Counted from the stretch's first letter, positions 8,562 to 16,954 are shown. The stretch is 64,000 bases of DNA from Telluribacter roseus (GCF_017355915.2 NZ_JAFEUV020000001.1:496001-560000), one strand, 5' to 3'. Made by a program: numbers and translations. Notes: generated from the sequence alone by a model not told the origin.

Positions 8562-9458
8562 CTATGCCCTTGGATGGAACTCGGTGATGATCTGCCGGAG
8601 GTAATCGCGGTCGAGGTGGGTATAGATTTCGGTAGTGGTGATGGACTCGTGGCCCAGCATCTCCTGCACGGCCCGAAGGCTGGCTCCGCCTTCTACCAGG
8701 TGCGTAGCAAACGAGTGGCGGAAGGTATGCGGACTGACGTTTTTGGTAATACCGGCTGCTGCGGCTACATCTTTGATGATCATGAATACCATGACCCGCG
8801 ATAGCTGGCCACCGCGCTTGTTCAGGAACAGGATATCTTCGCTATCCTTCTTGACGTCCAGGTGCGAGCGTACGTGGTCGAGGTAGAGTTGGGTGTACTT
8901 GATGGCATCACGGCCAATGGGTACCAGCCGTACCTTATCGCCTTTACCCAGTATACGCAGGAAGCCCACGTCAAAGTAACAGTTGGTCAGTTGCAGGTTG
9001 ACCAGTTCCGACACCCGCAGGCCGCAGCTATAGAGTACTTCCAGCATGGCGCGGTTGCGGGTACCTTCGGGCGTAGTGTGGTCAATGGCTTCCAGCATCC
9101 GCTCGATCTCCGGGTAGCTAAGTACATCGGGGAGCTTGCGGGGCAGCCGGGGTGACTCGATCAGCTCGGTAGGGTCCTGGGTGATGGCGTTTTCTAACAT
9201 CAGGTACTTAAAGAATGCCTTGATGCCCGATAGTAGCCGCGCCTGTGAATGCGCCGACAGCCCCAGCTCCGTGAGGTACTTAAGGAATCCCAGCAGGTGC
9301 TCTTCTTTGATGTCCGTAGGGGAGGAGGCTACTCCCATCAGCTCGGCGTATTCATTGAGCTTCTCGGCGTCGTGTACGTAGGCCTGCACCGAATTATCCG
9401 AGAGGGAGCGCTCGAGCCGGAGGTAATCTTTAAAATGTTTGATGTAGCTTTGCCACAT
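8562..9458 (-). CDS. xerD: tyrosine recombinase XerD
   Basis: Site-specific recombinase that resolves chromosome dimers at dif with XerC and FtsK. The 298 residues contain the SAM-like N-domain (1-100) and the catalytic domain with Arg in GLRVSEL, Lys in [24 protein letters not shown] and the nucleophile Tyr in TTEIYTHL. The length and lack of insertions fit a chromosomal Xer protein and not a mobile-element integrase. It is divergent from aroQ over a 151-bp region rich in AGCTAAC repeats. Confidence 0.95.
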   Translation of the reverse strand: MWQSYIKHFKDYLRLERSLSDNSVQAYVHDAEKLNEYAELMGVASSPTDIKEEHLLGFLKYLTELGLSAHSQARLLSGIKAFFKYLMLENAITQDPTELIESPRLPRKLPDVLSYPEIERMLEAIDHTTPEGTRNRAMLEVLYSCGLRVSELVNLQLTNCYFDVGFLRILGKGDKVRLVPIGRDAIKYTQLYLDHVRSHLDVKKDSEDILFLNKRGGQLSRVMVFMIIKDVAAAAGITKNVSPHTFRHSFATHLVEGGASLRAVQEMLGHESITTTEIYTHLDRDYLRQIITEFHPRA

Positions 9459-9462
9459 AGGA

Positions 9463-9511
9463 GCTGTTAGCTTTTAGGTGTTAGTAGTTAGCTGATTGAG
9501 GTTAGCTGATT
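9463..9511 (-). repeat. AGCTAAC leader repeat before xerD
   Basis: On the xerD coding strand the leader reads as degenerate repeats of AGCTAAC / ACTAACACCTAA and ends 4 bp before the ATG. The same words in the same orientation precede aroQ and the apnO-like gene. Confidence 0.7.
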
Positions 9512-9540
9512 CGTCTGCCACCAAGTCTGATGGAAAGTAG

Positions 9541-9574
9541 CAAAACTATTTCTTTCCTGCACCAGAATTACAAA
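9541..9574 (-). promoter_or_regulatory. xerD promoter
   Basis: On the minus strand, TAGTTTTG (complement of 9541-9548) fits TAnnTTTG and TTTG (complement of 9571-9574) lies 22 bp upstream, a normal Bacteroidota -33/-7 layout. Transcription would begin roughly 70 bp before the ATG. Confidence 0.55.
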
Positions 9575-9607
9575 GCTAACAGCTAAAAGCTAATACCTAA
9601 CAACTAC
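9574..9607 (+). repeat. AGCTAAC leader repeat before aroQ
   Basis: Words AGCTAAC, AGCTAAAAGCTAA and CCTAACAACTA follow one another and end 2 bp before the aroQ ATG. It is the inverted counterpart of the xerD leader, so the two divergent leaders are partly complementary. Confidence 0.7.
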
Positions 9608-9609
9608 CG

Positions 9610-10032
9610 ATGAAGCAGATTTTGATCCTGAACGGACCTAACCTCAACCTCCTGGGCAAGCGCGAACCTACCGTATACGGTAATCAGACATTTGAGGGAT
9701 ATTTCGAAACGCTGAAAACGCAGTTCCCGGAGGTGGAGTTGCACTACTTCCAGTCCAACCACGAAGGAGCCATGATTGACAAGATCCACGAAGTGGGCTT
9801 TACGTTTGATGGGATCGTGATCAATGCCGGTGGCTATACCCATACGTCCGTAGCCCTGGCCGATGCGCTGTCGGCCGTCACTACGCCGGCCGTAGAAGTA
9901 CACATATCCAACATCCACGCCCGCGAAGCCTTCCGTCACCACAGCTACCTGACCAGCCGCTGCAAAGGGATGATCTGCGGCCTGGGATTGAAAGGCTACG
10001 AGCTGGCGGTGAGGTACTTAGTGGGTGATTGA
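9610..10032 (+). CDS. aroQ: 3-dehydroquinate dehydratase, type II
   Basis: Third step of the shikimate pathway: 3-dehydroquinate to 3-dehydroshikimate in the cytoplasm. The 140 residues are full length for type II enzymes. ILNGPNLNLLGKREP (5-19) carries the flexible-lid arginine, VYGNQT the catalytic tyrosine (Tyr23), INAGGYTHTS the substrate-binding asparagine, and EVHISNIHARE the conserved histidine. It is a single gene, divergent from xerD, and followed directly by a TGA-rich repeat. Confidence 0.95.
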   Translation: MKQILILNGPNLNLLGKREPTVYGNQTFEGYFETLKTQFPEVELHYFQSNHEGAMIDKIHEVGFTFDGIVINAGGYTHTSVALADALSAVTTPAVEVHISNIHAREAFRHHSYLTSRCKGMICGLGLKGYELAVRYLVGD

Positions 10033-10055
10033 GTGAGTGGTGATTGAGTGAGTGG
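10026..10055 (+). repeat. tandem GAGTGA trailer repeat after aroQ
   Basis: The unit TGATTGAGTGAGTGG occurs twice in tandem, overlapping the aroQ stop codon. Stops occur in more than one frame. A similar repeat in mirrored orientation at 10165-10204 trails the next gene on the other strand. Confidence 0.75.
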
Positions 10056-10164
10056 GGTAATGAAGAATTGAGAGTTTAGAATGTATAGTGGGAAAGAGAA
10101 CATAAAATAAACTGCTTTCCTTTCTTGCCTCATTTATTTCCCTTTTTACTTATTCAATCCCCAC

Positions 10165-10204
10165 TGCGGTAGCCACTCATTCACTCATTCACAAATCACT
10201 CAAT
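10165..10204 (-). repeat. GAGTGA trailer repeat after the 10.2-kb gene
   Basis: On the minus strand, just past the stop at 10210, the sequence reads TTGAGTGA, GAATGAGTGAATGAGTGG. It mirrors the aroQ trailer, leaving the spacer between the two convergent genes bounded by inverted copies. Confidence 0.65.
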
Positions 10205-10209
10205 GAAAA

Positions 10210-10704
10210 TTAAAACGCGTACCTTACAGTAAGCGCCAGGCCGCCTTCGTGGTAGCCGGTCCGGCCGATCAGGTTGATGGCGGGCTTCCAGTCTAGGCTA
10301 CCCGTAATGGGGGCTCGGGGCAGGTGGTACTCAAGGCCCAGTATTCCGTCGATGCCAATGGCGCTGCGGCTCTCGTAATAGTAGTGACGCCGGTACCGCT
10401 GGTAACGTCCCAGGTACACGTGGCCGCCGAAGCCGTAGTAGAAGTTCAACCGTTCGGTTCGGAAAGCCTCCTTGTGCCACTCCATCAATCCGGTTACTCC
10501 TATGCCCCCCCAGCGGGCGCTTAGTATACCTTCTACCGCGTGGCGGCCATCCATGAAGTGCTTGACAGATATACCGCCGGTGTTACCCATCCGGATACCT
10601 ACCCCAGTCTGGTAGGACCCTGTCTGGTAAGACTGGGCCTGGCTCGGAGTGATCCCAGTGAAAAGCAGCAGGGACAGGATGATTAGTATAGCTCTATTTT
10701 TCAT
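10210..10704 (-). CDS. putative outer-membrane beta-barrel protein
   Basis: An exported protein of 164 residues with a clear signal peptide (about 1-23, cleavage after SQA). After it comes a tandem SYQTG-SYQTG, then alternating hydrophobic and aromatic strands ending in VRYAF. The terminal phenylalanine and the strand pattern suggest a small outer-membrane barrel. A tyrosine/arginine-rich loop (YQRYRRHYYYE) lies near 100-110. No named family is recognised. It is a lone gene. Confidence 0.7.
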   Translation of the reverse strand: MKNRAILIILSLLLFTGITPSQAQSYQTGSYQTGVGIRMGNTGGISVKHFMDGRHAVEGILSARWGGIGVTGLMEWHKEAFRTERLNFYYGFGGHVYLGRYQRYRRHYYYESRSAIGIDGILGLEYHLPRAPITGSLDWKPAINLIGRTGYHEGGLALTVRYAF

Positions 10705-10816
10705 AGTTGATGAATGTTATTGATCCTATATATCCATGACAACTCAGGTTGACTATTCCCCTACGGAAGCTTCTTTAACTTTACTCCGAACTCTGTATTT
10801 CTTTGCACGGGTACAG

Positions 10817-10824
10817 TACTTTTG
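10817..10824 (+). promoter_or_regulatory. -7 element before the PHP phosphatase gene
   Basis: TACTTTTG fits TAnnTTTG 36 bp before the ATG at 10860. A TTTG at 10802-10805 is only 11 bp upstream, too close for a standard -33. Confidence 0.45.
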
Positions 10825-10859
10825 TCCGTAGTACCTACCATTAATTTACCCCATACCCT

Positions 10860-11723
10860 ATGAACCGCTACTGGGCCAACTACCACAGTCACAACTACTA
10901 CTGCGATGGTGTCGAATCGCCGGAGGCACAGGTGCAGGCCGCCGTGCAGCAGGGGGTAAGTACCTTTGGATTTTCATCCCACTGTCCACTCCCTTTTCTG
11001 AATGGCTGGAGCATGAAGCAGGACCGCCTGAATGAGTACCTGTCCGAAACAGGGGCGCTTAAAGAGAAATATAAAGGTACCATTGAGCTGTATGTAGGTA
11101 TGGAGGTGGACTATATTCCGGGCGTATGCGGTCCGGCCGACTTCGCCGACCAACTCGACTACACCATTGGCTCAATACACTACCTGGGCACCAACTGGAA
11201 CGGCGATCCCTGGGAGATAGACGGCGCTACCGAGGGGTTTATGAAAGGGTTGGTAGAGGTACATGGTGGCGGTATAGAGGAAGTGCTCCGGCAGTACTAT
11301 GCCCACTTCCGGCAGATGGTACAGCAGGACCCGCCGGATGTAGTAGGGCACCTGGACAAGATCAAGATCCACAACATCCAGGGCAGCCTGTATGATGAGG
11401 AGTCGGACTGGTACAAGGCAGAGATAGACCAGACGCTGGACGCCATAGCCGAGGCCGGATGTACAGTGGAGGTAAATACGCGGGGCGTGTACAAGAAAAA
11501 GCTGGATATGTACCCGTCGCTGTCTATCCTGAAAAAGATGCGGCTACGTGACATCCCCATCATGATCAACTCCGACAGCCACGCTCCCGGCGAGATCACC
11601 CTGGCCTTTGCCGATACCGCCGAACAGCTCCGCCAGATCGGCTATGAAACGGTGCGGGTACTGCTACAGAATGAGTGGAAAGACGTACCATTTGATAAAG
11701 ACGGGTTATCTTTGGACAAATAA
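10860..11723 (+). CDS. PHP-family histidinol-phosphatase
   Basis: A metal-dependent phosphoesterase of 287 residues in the PHP superfamily, nearest to HisJ/HisK histidinol-phosphate phosphatases. Metal ligands are seen in NYHSHNYYCDG (8-18), SSHCPLP near 39-45, VGMEVDY (Glu near 80), SIHYLG near 104, GHLDKIK near 163 and NSDSHAP near 243-249. It probably hydrolyses histidinol phosphate, the penultimate step of histidine synthesis. No other his gene is near; instead an aminotransferase of the phosphoserine type follows 13 bp later, so another small phosphomonoester is possible. Confidence 0.8.
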   Translation: MNRYWANYHSHNYYCDGVESPEAQVQAAVQQGVSTFGFSSHCPLPFLNGWSMKQDRLNEYLSETGALKEKYKGTIELYVGMEVDYIPGVCGPADFADQLDYTIGSIHYLGTNWNGDPWEIDGATEGFMKGLVEVHGGGIEEVLRQYYAHFRQMVQQDPPDVVGHLDKIKIHNIQGSLYDEESDWYKAEIDQTLDAIAEAGCTVEVNTRGVYKKKLDMYPSLSILKKMRLRDIPIMINSDSHAPGEITLAFADTAEQLRQIGYETVRVLLQNEWKDVPFDKDGLSLDK

Positions 11724-11736
11724 CCATTGCCCAACT

Positions 11737-12801
11737 ATGATCACCTTTTATCCCGGTCCGTCCAAGATTTACCCCCAGGTGGAGCAGTACCTGGCGGAGG
11801 CGTACCAGTCAGGCATCCTTAGCATGAACCACCGCAGCGACGTCTTCATGGCCATGCTGGAGAATGTATTCCGGCAGATGCACCTCAAGTTAGGCTTACC
11901 CGCTGGGTACGAGATCTACTTCACCTCTTCCGCTACTGAGTGTTGGGAAATCGTAGCTCAGTCGCTGATCAGGTGCCGAAGCCTGCACCTGTACAACGGG
12001 GCCTTCGGGAAGAAGTGGCACGAGTACACCCACCGGATATGCTCTGAGGCCCGACCTTATGAGTTTGATATGAACGAACTACCTGCTCTGGACTCCATGT
12101 CGGCTGAACTGGAGGAGGCGGAAGTCATTTGTCTTACCCATAGCGAGACCTCCAACGGTACTATAGTCCCAATGTCGTTTCTGCGGAGCCTACGCGAACG
12201 GACGGATCAGATTATAGCCATAGACGCTACCTCGTCGATGGGGGGAGTAGCAATGGACTGGGAAGCCGCCGATGTGTGGTATGCTTCGGTGCAGAAGTGC
12301 TTCGGGCTGCCGCCGGGGCTGGGGGTGATGATTGTGTCGCCACGGGCCATTCAGCGGGCCGAGGAAATCGGCTGCCGCAATCACTACAACAGCCTGCTGT
12401 ACATCCGGGAAAATTTTCAGAAACACCAGAGCCCGCATACGCCCAATACCCTGGGTATATACCTGCTGGGGCGGGTCATGGAGCAAGTGGCTCCTATACA
12501 GGAGTTAAACGCCCAAACTGAGGCCCGCGCCGAAGACTGGTACCGGTTCATCGAGAAGAGCCGGTACAGCCTGCTGGTACGTGAACCAGCGGTACGCTCA
12601 ACGACCGTCGTTGCGGTCGAAGGAACCAAAGAAGAAATAAAATCCTTAAAAAAGGAGGCACTGGAAGCCGGAATCATGCTCGGGAGCGGCTACGGTACCT
12701 GGAAGGAAACAACCTTCCGGATCGCTAACTTTCCGGCTATTGAGGCCGTTGAAATTGATCGTCTCAAAGATTTCCTCCGGAAGTACTCAAAAACATACTA
12801 A
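11737..12801 (+). CDS. class V aminotransferase, SerC-like
   Basis: PLP-dependent fold-type I enzyme of 354 residues, related to phosphoserine and alanine-glyoxylate aminotransferases. The N-terminus TFYPGPSKIYP and SMNHRSDVF match the SerC substrate loop. The PLP lysine is in YASVQKCFGLPPG near 187, preceded by AIDATSSMGG with the PLP-binding aspartate. An open frame continues upstream to 11608, but ATG 11737 is chosen because homology begins there and it clears the upstream gene. It likely shares a transcript with the PHP phosphatase. The exact substrate is uncertain. Confidence 0.75.
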   Translation: MITFYPGPSKIYPQVEQYLAEAYQSGILSMNHRSDVFMAMLENVFRQMHLKLGLPAGYEIYFTSSATECWEIVAQSLIRCRSLHLYNGAFGKKWHEYTHRICSEARPYEFDMNELPALDSMSAELEEAEVICLTHSETSNGTIVPMSFLRSLRERTDQIIAIDATSSMGGVAMDWEAADVWYASVQKCFGLPPGLGVMIVSPRAIQRAEEIGCRNHYNSLLYIRENFQKHQSPHTPNTLGIYLLGRVMEQVAPIQELNAQTEARAEDWYRFIEKSRYSLLVREPAVRSTTVVAVEGTKEEIKSLKKEALEAGIMLGSGYGTWKETTFRIANFPAIEAVEIDRLKDFLRKYSKTY

Positions 12802-12879
12802 GAGTAGTATTGAGGCTCGAAGTGTCTTTAGTAGATTGACAAAGTAACTACTCTCTTTTATTATTTCGTGACTACCAGA

Positions 12880-13575
12880 ATGTTAGAGCAGTACCAGGCA
12901 CAAGTAAAATGCCTGGTAGCCCTCGATTCCATCATATTCGGATTCGATGGAGATGAATTGAAATTATTGCTTGTAAAAAGGGGCATTGAAGAAAATGACG
13001 TGACCTGGTCGCTCATGGGGGGGTGGCTACGCCCCGATGAAGGACTGGAGGAGTCGGCCGCCCGGATCCTGTTCCAGCTTACCGGCCTTACCAATATATA
13101 CCTCGAACAGCTCTATACCTTCGGCGCCCCCTACCGCGACCCCGTAGAGCGTACCGTAGCCGTGGCCTACTTTGCCCTGATCAACGTCAACGATTACAAA
13201 GAGAAAATATCAGATAGCTACGAGGCACAGTGGTTTTCGATGCACGAGCTGCCCAACCTGCTTTTTGACCACCGCGCTATGGTGGATATGGCCATCCAGC
13301 AGCTCCGGTACAAGGCTACTCAGCACCCCATAGGTTTTGAACTGCTTCCGGAGAAGTTTACCATTCCGCAGCTACAGAAGCTCTACGAAGCCATATTTGA
13401 TACTACGTTCGATAAGCGTAATTTCAGCCGGAAAATCCTTTCGACCAACCTGCTCATCAAGCTCGATGAAAAGCAAAAAGGTTTTTCCAAGAAGGGAGCC
13501 TACCTGTACATCGTGGACAACACCCGGTACAAGCAGCAGTTCAACTCCTTCCTGAACTTCATACCGGGGAGTTAG
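12880..13575 (+). CDS. Nudix-fold transcriptional regulator (NrtR/AraR-like)
   Basis: A 231-residue protein with an N-terminal Nudix domain (about 10-140) and a C-terminal winged-helix region (about 150-230), the layout of NrtR and of the Bacteroidota arabinose regulator. The Nudix box GGWLRPDEGLEESAARILFQ lacks the REUxEE glutamates that bind metal, so it is probably a ligand sensor and not a hydrolase. The winged-helix part has FDTTFDKRNFSRKIL, typical of these regulators. A GTG at 12868 would add four residues. No target gene is obvious nearby. Confidence 0.8.
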   Translation: MLEQYQAQVKCLVALDSIIFGFDGDELKLLLVKRGIEENDVTWSLMGGWLRPDEGLEESAARILFQLTGLTNIYLEQLYTFGAPYRDPVERTVAVAYFALINVNDYKEKISDSYEAQWFSMHELPNLLFDHRAMVDMAIQQLRYKATQHPIGFELLPEKFTIPQLQKLYEAIFDTTFDKRNFSRKILSTNLLIKLDEKQKGFSKKGAYLYIVDNTRYKQQFNSFLNFIPGS

Positions 13576-13650
13576 TGAAAGAGCGCATGAGCGATAGAGT
13601 AATTATGGCAGTGAATGAATGAGTGATTTGGAGAAAGAGTGATTGGGGGC
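13576..13650 (+). repeat. GAGTGA trailer repeat
   Basis: Directly after the regulator stop come GTGAAAGAGCGCATGAGCG, GTGAATGAATGAGTGA and AGAGTGATTGG. It is a degenerate member of the TGA-rich trailer family seen after aroQ. Confidence 0.55.
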
Positions 13651-13778
13651 ATGGGAGGATAATGGGTCTATCTGGTACTTTATCAATATTCCTTGCGCCT
13701 AAAAAACTTTCCACCTTTTCCGCTTTCATCCTTACGTACCTTTCTCAAACTTTGCGGGGTAATTACACTCATCGCTCT

Positions 13779-14357
13779 ATGTTAAGTTTTAAAGAAATCC
13801 TCTCGGTTACGCTCATTCTCTTCTCGGTTATTGATATCATTGGTTCCATTCCCCTGATCGTGGACCTGCGTAAAAAGGTCGGCCATGTCCAGTCAGAAAA
13901 GGCCACGCTGGTAGCCGGTATGATCATGATTATTTTCCTGTTTCTGGGGGAGCGTATCCTGAGCCTGTTTGGAGTAGATGTTTCTTCGTTTGCCGTGGCG
14001 GGTGCGCTGATCCTCTTCCTGCTGGGGCTGGAGATGATCCTGGGGCGCAATATCTTCCGGCACGACAACATCGACACCGGTACAGCTTCCATCGTACCCA
14101 TTGCTTTCCCGCTCATAGCCGGAGCCGGTACCATGACTACCCTTATCACGCTACGGGCTGCTTATGCCATTCCGAATATTCTGATCGGAATAGTCGCCAA
14201 TCTCGTCTTTGTATATATTGTACTAAAGTCATCCAACTGGCTCGAGCGGAAACTGGGACAGGCTGGTTCGGCTGTACTTCGTCGGGTGTTTGGGATTATC
14301 CTGCTGGCCATTTCCATTAAAATCTTCAAAACACACCTGATTATAGGAGGTATGTAG
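13779..14357 (+). CDS. MarC family membrane protein
   Basis: A 192-residue inner-membrane protein of the MarC family with six predicted helices, beginning at about 5, 41, 67, 108, 137 and 170. Function is unknown for the family despite its name. PIAFPLIAGAGTMTTLI near 106-122 is the family signature. The frame is open upstream to 13623, but ATG 13779 is chosen since membrane-protein homology begins there and the upstream part is repeat sequence. It is a lone gene. Confidence 0.88.
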   Translation: MLSFKEILSVTLILFSVIDIIGSIPLIVDLRKKVGHVQSEKATLVAGMIMIIFLFLGERILSLFGVDVSSFAVAGALILFLLGLEMILGRNIFRHDNIDTGTASIVPIAFPLIAGAGTMTTLITLRAAYAIPNILIGIVANLVFVYIVLKSSNWLERKLGQAGSAVLRRVFGIILLAISIKIFKTHLIIGGM

Positions 14358-14542
14358 GCCTTAGGTACTTAGCTTATGCTCTGACTGCTTCGGTAAGAAT
14401 AGGTACTTCAGGAGGCGGGAGACTACGATAAATTCAATTTACTTTGCAGAAGCAGGTGATGATAAAAGAGCCGCCAGCCTAATGGAAGTACTGCTAATCC
14501 ACCAACTGATTCATAAAAAAAGATTACAACCTACAACTACCC

Positions 14543-15013
14543 ATGCAACAACTAGATAGCCTCAACCAGGTAGCCGATTTCCACCGTACATTCAAACACC
14601 CTATACTCGACTCCCCCCAGATCCCTTCCGAAGAGCGTTGCCGACTGCGGGTAGCCCTGCTGGCTGAAGAGCTGAAAGAACTGGAAGTAGCCATTCTGGA
14701 AAAAGATATTGTAGAGGTAGCCGATGCGCTGTGCGATCTGCAGTACGTACTGTCGGGCGCGGTACTTGAGTTTGGACTAGGGGAGAAGTTCCGGGAGTTG
14801 TTTGACGAGGTACAGCGCTCCAATATGTCCAAAGCCTGTAACACCGTAGAGGAAGCCGAAGCTACCGTAGCCCACTACCAGGCGCAGGGGACCGACTGCT
14901 ACTACAAGGAGGATGGGGGCAAGTACCTGGTGTACCGCACCATCGACAACAAAACCCTCAAAAACGTAAACTATTCACCCGCTAATCTGGTAGGGATACT
15001 GGATAAGAATTAA
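14543..15013 (+). CDS. MazG-like nucleotide pyrophosphohydrolase
   Basis: An all-alpha NTP pyrophosphatase of 156 residues, grouped with phosphoribosyl-ATP pyrophosphohydrolase-like proteins. Metal-binding helices are seen in LLAEELKELEVAI near 40-52 (ExxEE-like) and DIVEVADALCDLQYV near 56-70 (ExxD-like). It would cleave a nucleoside triphosphate or related compound to the monophosphate and pyrophosphate. The true substrate is unknown. The C-terminal 50 residues are rich in Tyr and Asn and are common to this Bacteroidota group. It is probably monocistronic. Confidence 0.8.
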   Translation: MQQLDSLNQVADFHRTFKHPILDSPQIPSEERCRLRVALLAEELKELEVAILEKDIVEVADALCDLQYVLSGAVLEFGLGEKFRELFDEVQRSNMSKACNTVEEAEATVAHYQAQGTDCYYKEDGGKYLVYRTIDNKTLKNVNYSPANLVGILDKN

Positions 15014-15113
15014 TAATTAAGAATTTAGAAGGTATAATGAGGGGCTTTACAGAAGCTATATGCCATTCATTATCAGTTCTCAATTATACATTATCAATTA
15101 ATACGATAAAGCC

Positions 15114-16352
15114 ATGTCTTCCGTACTCGAACGCTTCCTGACCTACGTCCAGATAGATACCCAGTCGGATCCCCATTCGACCAGTTTTCCATCCACCGAA
15201 AAGCAGCGAAAGCTGAGTCAGTTACTTGTGGCGGAGTTGCAGGAGCTGGGTATTGAGGATGCCCATCTGGACGAGCATGGTTATGTCTATGCCACCATAC
15301 CGGCTACCACCAGTAAGGACAATGTACCCGTGATCTGTTTCTGCTCGCACGTGGATACCTCACCTGACGTGACCGGTGCCGGCGTAGAGCCGATTGTGCA
15401 CCGCAACTGGGACGGTAGCGATATAGTACTTCCGCTGGACAGGAACCAGGTGATCCGCCGGAGCGAGCACCCGGATCTGGAAGCGCAGATCGGTAACGAT
15501 ATCGTAACGGCCAGCGGCAATACTCTGCTCGGGGCTGACAACAAGGCCGGAGTAGCCGAGATCATGGCGGCAGCCGAGTACCTGATGCAGCATCCCGAGA
15601 TCCGTCACGGCGAGATCAAGATCCTGTTTACGCCCGATGAAGAAGTAGGACGGGGTACCGAAAAGGTAGATCTTGAAAAATTGGGTGCCGACTACGGCTA
15701 TACCATGGACGGCGAAACCGTAGGTACCCTGGAAGACGAAACCTTCACGGCCGACGGAGCGGTGATTACCATCGAAGGCGTGAGTACCCACCCGGGCTTT
15801 GCCAAAGGCAAGCTGGAGAACGCCCTGAAAATAGCGGCGGAAATACTGACGGCTCTACCCAAAGACCGCCTCTCGCCCGAAACTACCGAAGGCATGGAAG
15901 GCTTTATCCATCCGGTGCATCTGGAAGGTATTCAGGAAAAGGCTACCATTGAATTTATCATCCGGGACTTCAGTGAAGAGGGACTGAAGCAAAAAGAAGA
16001 CTTTCTGCGCGGGATCATGGAGCAGGTACTTACGCGGTACCCCCACTCCAAAGCTAACCTGGAGGTGAGGGAGCAGTACCGCAACATGAAGGTAGTACTG
16101 GATCATCACCCTGAGGTAGTGGAGTATGCGCTGGAGGCTATACGCAGGGCCGGAATGGAGCCGGAGCGGCGCAGCATCCGCGGAGGTACCGATGGATCGC
16201 GTCTGTCATTCATGGGACTGCCTTGCCCCAATATCTTCGCGGGCGAGCATGCTTTTCACTCCCGACTGGAATGGGTATCGGTGCAGGATATGGAAAAGGC
16301 CGTGGAGGTGATCATCCATCTGGCGCAGGTGTGGGAAGAGAAAACGGTGTAA
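15114..16352 (+). CDS. pepT: peptidase T
   Basis: Cytoplasmic zinc aminotripeptidase (family M20B), 412 residues, the usual length. Zinc and catalytic residues are in CSHVDTSPDVTG (His and Asp near 76-80), LLGADNKAGVAEI (Asp), TPDEEVGRGT (two Glu) and the C-terminal HAFHSRLEW. It removes the N-terminal residue from tripeptides during peptide recycling. It is monocistronic; its 3' end is only 14 bp from the converging DUF4199 gene, so the two transcripts may overlap. Confidence 0.95.
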   Translation: MSSVLERFLTYVQIDTQSDPHSTSFPSTEKQRKLSQLLVAELQELGIEDAHLDEHGYVYATIPATTSKDNVPVICFCSHVDTSPDVTGAGVEPIVHRNWDGSDIVLPLDRNQVIRRSEHPDLEAQIGNDIVTASGNTLLGADNKAGVAEIMAAAEYLMQHPEIRHGEIKILFTPDEEVGRGTEKVDLEKLGADYGYTMDGETVGTLEDETFTADGAVITIEGVSTHPGFAKGKLENALKIAAEILTALPKDRLSPETTEGMEGFIHPVHLEGIQEKATIEFIIRDFSEEGLKQKEDFLRGIMEQVLTRYPHSKANLEVREQYRNMKVVLDHHPEVVEYALEAIRRAGMEPERRSIRGGTDGSRLSFMGLPCPNIFAGEHAFHSRLEWVSVQDMEKAVEVIIHLAQVWEEKTV

Positions 16353-16366
16353 ACTGTCTCCTAGTA

Positions 16367-16864
16367 CTACTTCCTCCTGTGTAGAAAGGGGAGAAAGATA
16401 GAGCAGACCAATCCGGTGAAGGCATTGAATACCAGCGTCACGCTCTGGTACGTCTTCATCTGGAAGTAGTCTTCCATCATCTTGACCGATTGATTAAAAT
16501 TATCTTCGGAAGGAGCCGATACCGATATCCACTCCCGGCCCTTGATCATGATGTTGTTGAAGAAGTCGGGATTGATGAGGTTGTAGAACAGCCAGCGCGA
16601 CAGCAGAAGCATCGGCAGGGCCAGTACCGTAGTCAGGAAGGCCGTCCGGAAGCCGCGTCCGTAGTTCCAGAAGGTAGTGGTAGGTAGGTTTTTCTTCTCC
16701 CTGATTTCCCGGTTTAGTACCAGAGCCCACAGTGCAACGGTTAGCAGTGATGTGACCGGCAGGTAGTCGACCAGCGCATCGTGAAAACCAATCCAGAATT
16801 CCAGACACAGCCAGAGAAACAGGATCCCAGTCAAATTAGCAGCGTATTTGAATTCAGTTTTCAT
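16367..16864 (-). CDS. DUF4199 membrane protein
   Basis: A 165-residue membrane protein of the Bacteroidota-specific DUF4199 family. Hydrophobic segments lie near 8-26, 35-50, 70-95 and 138-158, and the conserved FWNYGRGFRTAFLTT stretch joins the second and third. The region between the third and fourth segments is amphipathic. Function is unknown. It is a lone gene convergent with pepT. Confidence 0.82.
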   Translation of the reverse strand: MKTEFKYAANLTGILFLWLCLEFWIGFHDALVDYLPVTSLLTVALWALVLNREIREKKNLPTTTFWNYGRGFRTAFLTTVLALPMLLLSRWLFYNLINPDFFNNIMIKGREWISVSAPSEDNFNQSVKMMEDYFQMKTYQSVTLVFNAFTGLVCSIFLPFLHRRK

Positions 16865-16954
16865 GAAAAGTAGAGTGGGTAAGGTTGAGGCTTCGTGAGC
16901 AAATATCTGTATAAACTACCGAAAAACCCGTAGGAGTGTTTTATTTGCGGTATT

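Noticed and set aside
8562-9458. Integrase of a mobile element
   Set aside because: Length, motifs and single-copy housekeeping setting fit chromosomal XerD; no element ends, cargo or attachment repeats were seen.
11608-11736. Longer aminotransferase start overlapping the PHP phosphatase
   Set aside because: The 43 extra residues are the out-of-frame reading of the phosphatase end and do not resemble the family N-terminus.
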